A stretch of 64,000 nt of DNA from NCBI GenBank assembly GCA_020638295.1, contig JACKIU010000002.1, positions 1 through 64,000 on the forward strand. The letters are read 5' to 3'. The position numbers and the translations under genes are program-made. A model generated the notes under the pieces. That model worked only from the letters and a program-made list of their open reading frames with translations. It ran no database searches and was not told the DNA's origin. The DNA comes from Rhodospirillales bacterium. GTDB lineage: Bacteria; Pseudomonadota; Alphaproteobacteria; Micavibrionales; Micavibrionaceae. Each line of letters opens with the position of its first letter. Position 1 is the first letter of the stretch. Positions 35,029 to 43,024 of this stretch are shown piece by piece.

Positions 35029-36294
35029 TTACACCAGCATGCTCACCGGGTTTTCGATATACTGCTTGAAAACTTGCAGCCACTGCGCCCCGACAGCCCC
35101 GTCCACAGAGCGGTGATCGGTCGAAAGCGTCACACACATCACCGTTTGAATCTTAATCTCACCATTCACCACGCGCGGCATCTGCTCGCCCGCGCCCACC
35201 GCCAGAATGCAGCTTTGCGGCGGATTAAGAATAGCGGCAAATTCTTTCACACCGAACATCCCGAGATTGGAAATCGTGAACGATCCACCCTGAAATTCCT
35301 CCGGCGCCAGCTTACCGTCCCGGGCCCGGCCCGCCAATTCCTTAACCTCATCGGAAATCGCGCGCAACCCTTTTGTCTCCGCCGCCTTGACAATCGGCGT
35401 AATCAAGCCATTGGGCGTTGCCACCGCCACCGAGATATCCGAAGACAGATATTGATGGATCGCCTCATCGCTCCAACTCACATTCGCCGCCGGATAGGCC
35501 TTCAGCGCCATCGCCGCCGCCTTGACGATAAAATCGTTCACCGACAGCTTAAACTCTCCATTCGTCTTGTCGTTCAGCTCCTTACGCGCGGCCAGCAAAT
35601 TATCCAGCGCGCATTCGACGCTCAGATAGAAATGCGGCACCTCTTGCTTGGATTCTGTCAAACGCTTGGCTGTAACCTTCTTGATATTATTGTTGGGAAT
35701 TTCGCGATAGGCCATGCCGTAGATGTTCGTTGCAAGGTTGGGGGCGCAAGGCACAAGAGGCTCTTGTACCTTGAAACTTGTACCTTGTACCTTCTCAACA
35801 TCACTTTTCACAATCCGCCCCCGCGGGCCAGAGCCTTTCAACGTAGAAAGATCAATCCCCTTATCCGTCGCAATCCGCTTGGCAAGGGGAGAAGCGAAAA
35901 TGCGCGCGCTATCATTCGTGACAAGGTCATTGCGAGGAGCGCTTGCGCAACGTGGCAATCTATCTTCTTCATTCGTTTGTCCCTTAGACTGGATTGCTTC
36001 GCTCTTTTCATTCGCTCGCAATGACGAGGAGTCAATATCCTCCGCGCTCTCACCCTCTTCCAGCAACACCGCAATCACATCATTCACCGGCACATTTTCC
36101 GTCCCTTCGGCGACGAGGATCTTGCCCAACACACCCTCATCAACCGCTTCGACTTCCATCGTCGCCTTGTCGGTCTCGATCTCGGCAATAACATCCCCGG
36201 CCTCGACCGTATCGCCTTCGGCCTTTAACCATTTGGCCAAAGTCCCATCGGTCATCGTGGGTGATAAAGCAGGCATTGTAACATTAATAGACAT
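35029..36294 (-). CDS. pdhC: Pyruvate dehydrogenase E2 (dihydrolipoamide acetyltransferase)
   Basis: This 421-residue protein has a lipoyl domain (1-80, lipoylated K43 in ETDKATMEVEA), an E3/E1-binding domain (about 131-167, ASPLAKRIA) and a catalytic acetyltransferase domain ending with DHRSVDGA (HxxxDG active site). It transfers acetyl from lipoyl to CoA. Two repeat-derived segments lie in its linkers. Residues about 90-126 come from a family A palindrome, and about 169-187 come from a second hairpin repeat. Both keep the frame and fall outside folded domains. The gene has a TATAAT-like box on its own side of the antisense orphan upstream. Confidence 0.95.
   Translation of the reverse strand: MSINVTMPALSPTMTDGTLAKWLKAEGDTVEAGDVIAEIETDKATMEVEAVDEGVLGKILVAEGTENVPVNDVIAVLLEEGESAEDIDSSSLRANEKSEAIQSKGQTNEEDRLPRCASAPRNDLVTNDSARIFASPLAKRIATDKGIDLSTLKGSGPRGRIVKSDVEKVQGTSFKVQEPLVPCAPNLATNIYGMAYREIPNNNIKKVTAKRLTESKQEVPHFYLSVECALDNLLAARKELNDKTNGEFKLSVNDFIVKAAAMALKAYPAANVSWSDEAIHQYLSSDISVAVATPNGLITPIVKAAETKGLRAISDEVKELAGRARDGKLAPEEFQGGSFTISNLGMFGVKEFAAILNPPQSCILAVGAGEQMPRVVNGEIKIQTVMCVTLSTDHRSVDGAVGAQWLQVFKQYIENPVSMLV
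35747..35773. repeat. In-frame hairpin repeat in the pdhC second linker
   Basis: CAAGGCACAAGAG (35747-35759) and CTCTTGTACCTTG (35761-35773) form a near-perfect inverted repeat around one base. The adjacent run continues with more copies of the CTTGTACCTTG word to about 35797. It is translated as the KVQGTSFKVQEPLVP segment of E2. Confidence 0.7.
35926..36025. repeat. Family A palindromic repeat inserted in frame in pdhC
   Basis: A 100-base element is bounded by the perfect inverted repeat GTCATTGCGAG (35926-35936) and CTCGCAATGAC (36015-36025). The same ends as the intergenic family A copies are present. It encodes about 35 residues (for example SEAIQSKGQ and CASAPRNDL) between the lipoyl and peripheral-subunit-binding domains. 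Confidence 0.85.
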
Positions 36295-36415
36295 CGAACC
36301 TCTCTCAACGAATAAAATTATAACAATTGTGCACTAAAACATATTTTATGTTGCATAAAGCAAATCAGTTTTGTATTTTCCCAAATATCATTAACATAAC
36401 GAAAGCTGAGTAACC

Positions 36416-36652
36416 ATGCCTCGTAAGCGACCCATATACACCATGATTCAACCCGGTGTTCGTGCCGACGACATTGAAGAAAAAGTAACGCTTAGAGCCA
36501 TTGCGAACGGACGATTCACGAATGTAACGGCTAATGTAAGACCGACTTTTGCTCACGAAGCGCCCAAAGGATACGTTTTGAAAAACCCGGATAAGGCCCT
36601 GAAAGAGTTCCATGCTTCGGAACAATTGGCTGCAAACGGCGGAATAAAATAA
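36416..36652 (+). CDS. Hypothetical protein, 78 aa, antisense within the pdh region
   Basis: I do not recognise this small basic protein. It runs rightward in the gap between leftward pdhB and pdhC. A possible promoter (TTGCAT, 17 bases, TATTTT) lies about 45-75 bases upstream. No signal peptide or TM is seen. The 360-base gap it fills is otherwise unneeded in a pdhB-pdhC operon, which supports it being a real inserted gene. The alternative is a chance frame in a regulatory spacer. Confidence 0.45.
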   Translation: MPRKRPIYTMIQPGVRADDIEEKVTLRAIANGRFTNVTANVRPTFAHEAPKGYVLKNPDKALKEFHASEQLAANGGIK

Positions 36653-36654
36653 CG

Positions 36655-38076
36655 TCATTTATAACAAACCTTCCTTGCCGCATGCACAATCTCATCAACC
36701 TGCGGCAGGGCCAAGGCCTCTAAATTCGCCGCATAGGGCAACGGCACATCCGCCGCCGCCACGCGCGCGAGCGGTGCATCAAGATAATCAAACGCATGCT
36801 CACCGATCAACGCGGCAATCTCCGCGCCGATCCCGGCAAACGGCCAACCTTCTTCACAGGTGACAATCCGGTTGGTCTTTTTCACGCTTTCCAAAATCGT
36901 ATAACGATCCAGCGGGCGAATAGTCCGCAAATTGATCACTTCCGCGTCAATCCCCTGCTCCGCCAGCTTCTCCGCCGCCTGCAAAGCCTTACCAACCATG
37001 ATCGAAAACGCCACGATCGTCACATCCGAACCGCTACGCTCAATCTTCGCCCGGCCCAAAGGAATCACAAACTCATCGCTCGTCGGCACACTGTGCGTTT
37101 CCCCGTACAGCAATTCATTCTCAAGGATCAGCACAGGGTTCGGATCACGAATAGCCGCCTTCATCAGGCCCTTGGCATCCGCCCCCGACCATGGTGAAAC
37201 CACCTTCAGCCCCGGCACATGCGCATACCAACTCGCATAACATTGCGAGTGCTGCGCCGCCACCCGGCTTGCCGCACCGTTTGGCCCGCGAAACACAATC
37301 GGACAGCCCAATTGCCCACCGGCCATATACAGCGTCTTCCCGGCCGAGTTAATAATATGGTCAATCGCCTGCATGCCAAAGTTCCAGGTCATGAACTCAA
37401 CAATCGGCTTCAAGCCGTTCATCGCTGATCCCACAGCCATCCCGGCAAACCCATGCTCGGTAATCGGCGTATCAATCACGCGTTTCGCGCCAAATTCATC
37501 GAGCAAACCTTGCGAAACCTTATACGCGCCCTGATATTCGGCAACTTCCTCACCCATCAGGTACACAGTTTCATCGGCGCGCATTTCCTCGGCCATCGCA
37601 TCACGCAAGGCCTCACGCACCGTCATATCCTGCATTTCATTGAAGGCCTCCTCATCAAACGGAGGCGGCTCCAGCACGGCACCCTGCGCATAGAGAATAT
37701 CGCGATTTTCAATGACAGCACCTGCGGGCTGCGCAGACGGTGAACGGTGTACAGTGAACGGCTCTTCTGTAACCGGCTTGTCTGCAGAGGCGGGGACACT
37801 GTCCACCGTCAACTGTTCACTGTCAACCTCCTCATCGTCACCGATGAGGACCGCAATCACATCGTTAACCGCCACGCCTTGCGTGCCTTCCGGCACCACA
37901 ATCTTGCCGATCACGCCTTCATCAACCGCCTCAACCTCCATGGTCGCCTTGTCGGTCTCGATCTCGGCAATCACGTCGCCAGCCTCAACCTTATCGCCCT
38001 CGGACTTCAGCCACTTGGCCAAATTCCCTTCCGTCATCGTCGGTGATAATGCGGGCATTAAAATATTCGTTGGCAT
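36655..38076 (-). CDS. pdhB: Pyruvate dehydrogenase E1 beta with N-terminal lipoyl domain
   Basis: This 473-residue protein has an N-terminal lipoyl domain (1-80, K43 in ETDKATMEVEA), a linker, and the E1-beta transketolase-like domains (about 135-473). The E1 part has MTVREALRDAM, the GAYKVSQGL region and a C-terminal transketolase domain. The lipoyl-E1beta fusion is a known alphaproteobacterial form. The linker (about 86-114, EQLTVDSVPASADKP) is encoded by a repeated-word insertion. It works with PdhA to decarboxylate pyruvate with thiamine diphosphate. Confidence 0.95.
   Translation of the reverse strand: MPTNILMPALSPTMTEGNLAKWLKSEGDKVEAGDVIAEIETDKATMEVEAVDEGVIGKIVVPEGTQGVAVNDVIAVLIGDDEEVDSEQLTVDSVPASADKPVTEEPFTVHRSPSAQPAGAVIENRDILYAQGAVLEPPPFDEEAFNEMQDMTVREALRDAMAEEMRADETVYLMGEEVAEYQGAYKVSQGLLDEFGAKRVIDTPITEHGFAGMAVGSAMNGLKPIVEFMTWNFGMQAIDHIINSAGKTLYMAGGQLGCPIVFRGPNGAASRVAAQHSQCYASWYAHVPGLKVVSPWSGADAKGLMKAAIRDPNPVLILENELLYGETHSVPTSDEFVIPLGRAKIERSGSDVTIVAFSIMVGKALQAAEKLAEQGIDAEVINLRTIRPLDRYTILESVKKTNRIVTCEEGWPFAGIGAEIAALIGEHAFDYLDAPLARVAAADVPLPYAANLEALALPQVDEIVHAARKVCYK
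37735..37821. repeat. Repeat-word insertion in the pdhB linker
   Basis: This stretch is built from variants of GTGAACGGTG/ACAGTGAACGG on one side and CACTGTCCACCGTCAACTGTTCACTG on the other. They form an imperfect inverted pair around a 40-base centre. It is read in frame through the lipoyl-E1beta linker. Confidence 0.6.
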
Positions 38077-38099
38077 CGTTTTATGACCTCATTTTCTTC

Positions 38100-39128
38100 T
38101 CAAAACACTTTTGTAAACAAAATCGCTTCACATTCACAGGGCGGTTCGCCGCAATGCGGACAGGTATAGCCCTGTTCCAGACTTTCCGCCGACCAGAATT
38201 TCTCGAACGCCGCACACGGCTTAAATCCGCAAGCCTCCAGCACCGGCGCAATGTGGACATTTTCAGTTTTCCAGCCAATCGAAAACATCAAATCCACCCC
38301 GGATTTTTCCAGCGCCGCCAGAGTCTTTTTCACCAGCTTCATACCGACCCCGCGCTTTTGAAACGCCTGATCGACCGCCACCGATTTTAAACACCCAATC
38401 GTCCCGCGCGCATCGGCCTGTGCAACATCGGGCGGCAGTTTCCATGCCTGCCCCTTTAAATAAGCCATAAAACCGCCTTTTTCAGGCTTTTCCGCCAAAG
38501 CAAACCCGACAATCTTGCCATCATGCTCCGCGACATAGGCCCCGGCCCGCAGCGCCGCCTGCACATTCTCACCACTCAAATACCCCTCACCCAGCGCCTC
38601 GCAGGACAAACGTAAAATTTTCACCGCGTCTTGTTCTTTCGCCCGCCGTACGCTCACCGGCAAATTTTTAACCAGCGTATATTTGCCGCCATAATCCACT
38701 TTTTTATTCTGCGAGTCATAGCCCGCCCACAGCCCATCCAGCACCCCGCCTGGCCTTTGTTCAAAGAAAAACACGCCCACCCCGGCATCAGTGTGGCTCT
38801 TGGCCTTGTAAAATCCGTAAATATGCCCGCTCGCCTTATCGATCTCGCCTTCGATCCGCCAGGCACGATCACTTTGTGCATCATACTGATCCCCGGAAAT
38901 TTTGTGCCCGTGCTGACGTAAAATCACCGTATCATGCTGAACAACGTTTTCACCATCGACCAGATCACCGTAATAGCTCTTATACTCCCCACTTAAGCCG
39001 TATTTGCGCTCAGCCAGCACCTCCATCGCTCGCTTGATGCTCCATAGAGCTCCCGCACTCGCCACCGCGCCCAGCACCCCGGCCGTCGCATTCGTCACGA
39101 TAAAATCAAGCGGAAAAGCAGCGCTCAT
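38100..39128 (-). CDS. Membrane-anchored beta-rich / GNAT acetyltransferase / zinc-knuckle fusion
   Basis: The 342-residue protein has an N-terminal hydrophobic helix (about 8-32). A beta-strand-rich region follows (about 45-153), of a lipocalin-like look, with repeated short strands. A GNAT acetyltransferase domain spans about 156-312, with motif A LKSVAVDQAFQKRGVG. A C-terminal cluster of four cysteines (C323, C326, C331, C333) could bind zinc. It sits between the rhodanese and pdhB genes in the PDH operon. GNAT enzymes acetylate amino groups using acetyl-CoA, and E2 is the producer of acetyl-CoA. The target is unknown and I know of no named family with this layout. Confidence 0.6.
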   Translation of the reverse strand: MSAAFPLDFIVTNATAGVLGAVASAGALWSIKRAMEVLAERKYGLSGEYKSYYGDLVDGENVVQHDTVILRQHGHKISGDQYDAQSDRAWRIEGEIDKASGHIYGFYKAKSHTDAGVGVFFFEQRPGGVLDGLWAGYDSQNKKVDYGGKYTLVKNLPVSVRRAKEQDAVKILRLSCEALGEGYLSGENVQAALRAGAYVAEHDGKIVGFALAEKPEKGGFMAYLKGQAWKLPPDVAQADARGTIGCLKSVAVDQAFQKRGVGMKLVKKTLAALEKSGVDLMFSIGWKTENVHIAPVLEACGFKPCAAFEKFWSAESLEQGYTCPHCGEPPCECEAILFTKVF

Positions 39129-39173
39129 CGCAATCCTTTCAGAACCATAAACAAAAGAGCCGGTATGAGTGTT

Positions 39174-39713
39174 TCAGCGATCATCGTGTATTTCCTCCCC
39201 CTCATCCATCTTTGGATTCAAAATCTCTTTGGCCCAAACGGGAAGAGAGGCCCCATAAGGACGAACCTCTTTCTCGCCGGTCTCTTTGGCCTTCTTGAAA
39301 GCCTCTTCATTCTGCGAATCTCCCTGATTGGCTTTTCCCCACAGGTTTTCAAGAACATAAACATCCGTATAACCAAGCTGCTGCAAATAATGGGCAACCG
39401 TATCTCTGGCCGGTATCCGTCGCATAAACAGAAAATTCTGTAAACAATACAAAACAATCCGCGTCTCCTTCGAAGGAATAAGCTCCGCGAAAAGTCGATC
39501 CTGCTCCGCCTGCGTTATAGCCGGACGCTCCGGCCCAACATGAAGAAAACGCTCCATTTCATACGCATCCAGAACCACCGTCCTATCATCATTCCGCCAT
39601 TTAAGGAATTGCTCATACGTAACCGTCTTTGGCGCCTGCCAGACATCATCCTGCGCCCAAACAGGAGAAACGGCAAAAACCAAGACAATAAACGAAAGCA
39701 ACAAGCGCTTCAC
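39174..39713 (-). CDS. Exported rhodanese-like protein
   Basis: This 179-residue protein has a cleavable signal peptide (1-20, ending PVWAQ). It has a rhodanese-like core with VVLDAYEMERF and an active-site-like loop cysteine in IVLYCLQNF (C90). The C-terminal tail is acidic. It would act in the periplasm on sulfur or as a redox sensor. Its ATG directly abuts the pdhA stop, so it is expressed with pdhA, an unexpected partner. Confidence 0.68.
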   Translation of the reverse strand: MKRLLLSFIVLVFAVSPVWAQDDVWQAPKTVTYEQFLKWRNDDRTVVLDAYEMERFLHVGPERPAITQAEQDRLFAELIPSKETRIVLYCLQNFLFMRRIPARDTVAHYLQQLGYTDVYVLENLWGKANQGDSQNEEAFKKAKETGEKEVRPYGASLPVWAKEILNPKMDEGEEIHDDR

Positions 39714-40736
39714 TTAAACCTCCACCAGCACATCCGTCCACAGCTCGCTCTCATCCGGCTCTGGGCTTTCCTGCGCGAAGACGGCTGCCTCATTGACAAT
39801 ATCTTTAATTTCCTTGTCGATCGCCTTGATCTCGGCCTCATCGAGCCCGGCCTCTTGCAGCATATCTTTAATCTGCGCAATCGGATCGCGATCCTCTTTC
39901 ATAGAGGCCACCTCTTCCTTGGTCCGGTACTTCGCCGGGTCGGACATCGAATGCCCGCGATAACGGTAGGTCATCACCTCAAGAATATACGGTCCATTGC
40001 CGGAGCGGATATAATCGAGAGCCTGACGCGCCGCATTCTGCACCGCAAACACATCCATCCCGTCCACCTGCTCACCGGGAATGCCGTAACCTTCGCCGCG
40101 CTTATAAAGCTGCCCGGCCGATGAGCGCTTCACGCTCGTACCCATCCCGTACTGGTTATTCTCAATCACAAACAGGATCGGCAAATCCCACAGCGCCGCC
40201 ATGTTATAACATTCGGCGACCTGCCCCTGGTTCGACGCCCCGTCTCCCATATAGGCCACAGCCACACCGCCATCTTCTTTATATTTATGCGAAAACCCAA
40301 GCCCGGCGCCAATCGCCGTCGATGCCCCGACAATCCCGTGCCCGCCGAAGAAATTCTCTTCCTTCGAAAACATATGCATCGACCCGCCTTTCCCGCGGGA
40401 ATACCCGCCAATCCGGCCAGTCAGTTCGGCCATAATGCCTTTCGGGTCCATCCCGCAGGCCAGCATATGCGCGTGATCGCGATACGATGTCACCACCGTG
40501 TCCTGCTTTTCCTGTACCGAAGAAATCCCGGTCACTACCGCTTCCTGACCGATATACAGGTGACAAAAACCGCCAATCAGCCCCATCCCGTAAAGCTGCC
40601 CGGCCTTTTCTTCAAACCGGCGAATGAGCAGCATATCGCGGTAAAAACGCTGCAACTCTTCAACCGACGGGCCCGGCTGGCTATTCGAAACAGTTTTCAG
40701 CTTAGGTTGCTTCTTTTTTGACTTAGAACCGGCCAC
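39714..40736 (-). CDS. pdhA: Pyruvate dehydrogenase E1 alpha
   Basis: This 340-residue E1-alpha has the thiamine diphosphate motif GDGASNQGQVAECYNMA, the phosphorylation-loop-like RYRGHSMSDPAKYR region and GGSMHMFS. It pairs with PdhB and decarboxylates pyruvate. The N-terminus is lysine-rich (MAGSKSKKKQPK). It begins the leftward pdh gene set, about 160 bases from ftsB. Confidence 0.95.
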   Translation of the reverse strand: MAGSKSKKKQPKLKTVSNSQPGPSVEELQRFYRDMLLIRRFEEKAGQLYGMGLIGGFCHLYIGQEAVVTGISSVQEKQDTVVTSYRDHAHMLACGMDPKGIMAELTGRIGGYSRGKGGSMHMFSKEENFFGGHGIVGASTAIGAGLGFSHKYKEDGGVAVAYMGDGASNQGQVAECYNMAALWDLPILFVIENNQYGMGTSVKRSSAGQLYKRGEGYGIPGEQVDGMDVFAVQNAARQALDYIRSGNGPYILEVMTYRYRGHSMSDPAKYRTKEEVASMKEDRDPIAQIKDMLQEAGLDEAEIKAIDKEIKDIVNEAAVFAQESPEPDESELWTDVLVEV

Positions 40737-40894
40737 GACCTGACGCCTCCATCATTGCAAGAATAAATATCGAGAAATTCAAGATGAATGAAATACACGA
40801 TTCCAGAAACCCGAACCAGAAAAATCCGTGATTTTTTGCAGTGCAACATGTTGAAAAGAAAGGGAAAAAGTTAAAATGGCGATATTTTTATAAT

Positions 40895-41206
40895 TTAATT
40901 ACCGAGCAGCACCAACTCATCCGCCTGTCGGTAACCCAGCACCAGCCTGACCTGCTCTTCGAGAAGGTCTTTATTAACGCCCCCGGGACGCATCATAACC
41001 ACTTTTTTCTGCAAAGATTCTTTCGTTCTTTCAAGGTCAGTATTTTTTTGCGACATTGTCTCTATTTGCATCTCAAGGCTATGAAGTTTCAACACCGAAC
41101 GATGCCCCAGCAACGCGTGATAAGAAAAATACAGGCACAAACACACCCCGATCAGGGCGACAATATTTTCACGAAAGAAATGATGATGGGCGATCAGCTT
41201 GTTCAT
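40895..41206 (-). CDS. ftsB: Septum formation initiator FtsB/DivIC family
   Basis: This protein has about 103 residues from ATG 41206. One TM helix lies near 14-33 (VALIGVCLCLYFSYHALLG), and a coiled coil follows (about 37-75: SLEMQIETMSQKN...). This is the FtsB topology: a bitopic divisome protein. It sits between eno and pdhA, the standard alphaproteobacterial location. A longer frame begins at 41242. Confidence 0.83.
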   Translation of the reverse strand: MNKLIAHHHFFRENIVALIGVCLCLYFSYHALLGHRSVLKLHSLEMQIETMSQKNTDLERTKESLQKKVVMMRPGGVNKDLLEEQVRLVLGYRQADELVLLGN

Positions 41207-41341
41207 GCCCTTGAGTGAATCACATCCAGAGTCTGTGGACAAGTCAAAAAATACAACAGATTCAAATATTTAATGTGAACAAAAAAAGAACATACACACT
41301 AAGTGATTCTAATGACTCACAAATTTAAGGAAAAGAAAAAA

Positions 41342-41432
41342 TGTCATCCCGAGCGAAGTCGAGGGATCTAATCCAATATCAGAGCAATCAGATTCCTCCA
41401 CTCCGGGCAAACGCCCTCCGGTCGGAATGACA
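41342..41432. repeat. Family B palindromic repeat between ftsB and eno
   Basis: TGTCATCCCGA (41342-41352) and TCGGAATGACA (41422-41432) match as an inverted repeat at 10 of 11 bases. The left half (GAGCGAAGTCGAGGGATCT) is close to the right half of the 30 kb copy. It lies 12 bases after the eno stop. Confidence 0.78.
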
Positions 41433-41444
41433 AATACACACGAA

Positions 41445-42758
41445 TTAAGCCGCGCTTTTGACCGTCTTGCCAAAGCTCATTGGTGCGCGCAGGAACCCCG
41501 CGCCTTCATACGCCGCTTGAGGCCCCAGCTCTTCTTCAATCCGCAAGAGCTGGTTATATTTCGCCATGCGATCGGAGCGTGACAAAGAGCCGGTTTTGAT
41601 CTGCCCGGCATTGGTCGCCACCGCCAAATCGGCAATCGTGCTATCTTCCGTTTCGCCGCTACGGTGCGACAGGATAATCCCAAAGCCCGCCTTCTTGGCC
41701 ATTTCAATCGTTTCCAGCGTTTCAGACAGACAGCCGATCTGGTTTACCTTCACCAGCACGGCATTCCCAGCTTTTTCCGCGATGCCCCGCGCCAGACGCT
41801 TCGCATTGGTCACGTACAGATCATCCCCCACCAACTGCACCTTATCGCCCAGCGCAGCGGTCAAAGCGCTCCAGCCCGCCCAGTCATCTTCGGCCAGCCC
41901 GTCCTCAATCGACACGATCGGATAACGCGCGCACAGATCTTCGTAATACCGCACCATCTCATCAGAGGACAACACCTTGCCTTCGCCCTCCAGATGATAT
42001 TCTCCGTCACGATAAAACTCGGTTGACGCCGCATCCAGCGCAATCGCGATCTCTTCACCCGGCTTATACCCGGCCGACTCAATCGACTTCATGATATAAT
42101 CCAGCGCCTCTTCTGAAGACTTCACCGCCGGTGCAAACCCGCCCTCATCACCAACATTGGTGTTCAGGCCTGCTGTCGACAGCTCTTTCTTCAGCGCATG
42201 GAAAATCTCCGCGCCTGCACGCAAGGCCTCGCTAAAATCCTGCGCCGCAATCGGCATAATCATAAATTCCTGAATATCGACCGGATTATCCGCATGCGCT
42301 CCGCCATTAAGAATATTCATCATCGGCGTCGGCAATGTATGCGCGTACGCCCCGCCAACATAGCGGTATAGTGGTTGATCCAGTTCATCGGCCATCGCCT
42401 TGGCCACCGCCAGCGACACGCCCAAAATCGCATTCGCCCCCAGACGCCCCTTATTCTCGGTCCCGTCCAGCTCAAGCATGGCTTGGTCGATATACATTTG
42501 CTCTTCGCCGTCCATGCCGATAAGCGCCTCGTAAATCTCGGTGTTTACAAAATTGACAGCCCTCGTTACACCCTTGCCGCCATAGCGCGCCTTATCACCA
42601 TCACGCAGCTCAACCGCTTCATACGCGCCTGTCGAAGCCCCTGAAGGCACCGCCGCCCGGCCCTTCGCCCCGCTTTCCAGTTGTACGTCGACCTCAACCG
42701 TCGGATTCCCCCGGCTATCAAGAATTTCGCGTGCGTGGATATCAATAATGGCGGTCAT
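41445..42758 (-). CDS. eno: Enolase
   Basis: This 437-residue protein has the DSRGNPTVEVD start, the GASTGAYEAVELRDGD loop, the catalytic acid region GDEGGFAP, and the signature SHRSGETEDSTIADLAV, with metal ligands D and E along the barrel. It converts 2-phosphoglycerate to PEP. It lies downstream of kdsA and a small unknown gene, and after a hairpin repeat in its leader region. Confidence 0.97.
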   Translation of the reverse strand: MTAIIDIHAREILDSRGNPTVEVDVQLESGAKGRAAVPSGASTGAYEAVELRDGDKARYGGKGVTRAVNFVNTEIYEALIGMDGEEQMYIDQAMLELDGTENKGRLGANAILGVSLAVAKAMADELDQPLYRYVGGAYAHTLPTPMMNILNGGAHADNPVDIQEFMIMPIAAQDFSEALRAGAEIFHALKKELSTAGLNTNVGDEGGFAPAVKSSEEALDYIMKSIESAGYKPGEEIAIALDAASTEFYRDGEYHLEGEGKVLSSDEMVRYYEDLCARYPIVSIEDGLAEDDWAGWSALTAALGDKVQLVGDDLYVTNAKRLARGIAEKAGNAVLVKVNQIGCLSETLETIEMAKKAGFGIILSHRSGETEDSTIADLAVATNAGQIKTGSLSRSDRMAKYNQLLRIEEELGPQAAYEGAGFLRAPMSFGKTVKSAA

Positions 42759-42771
42759 AGTTTTATATTTC

Positions 42772-42838
42772 CAGTTACAAGGTTGTAAGTTACAAGACGT
42801 TTTTTAACGACTTTCTTGCAACTTGCAACCTGTAACTA
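42772..42838. repeat. Hairpin built from TTACAAG-type words in the eno leader
   Basis: One arm (42772-42797, CAGTTACAAGGTTGTAAGTT then ACAAGA) pairs with the other (42814-42838, TCTTGCAACTTGCAACCTGT then AACTA). There are only a few mismatches and a 16-base loop. It lies 14 bases upstream of the eno ATG, so it will be in the 5' leader. Confidence 0.75.
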
Positions 42839-42869
42839 CCCAATTCTCAACTTCCTGAAAGCTTAACCC

Positions 42870-42955
42870 GTACAAAATTTCCTCAACTCCGGCGAAAGCC
42901 GTGGGCTATAGAGACTTACAGAAAGATCCGATAGGCCCCGGGGCAAGCCCGGGGT
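42870..42955. repeat. Mosaic GC-rich repeat upstream of the eno leader
   Basis: Short inverted words lie together: CCGGCGAAAGCCG and CCCCGGGGCAAGCCCGGGG. They resemble the inner part of the family A copies (CCGGATCAAGTCCGG). It fills much of the 265-base gap between eno and the small gene upstream; I see no gene in that gap. Confidence 0.45.
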
Positions 42956-43024
42956 TACAATTTTTTCTTCTTTTTCAGGTCTTTAAAAGAAGTTGAGAAT
43001 AGAGTCGCAACTTTTAACTTATAG

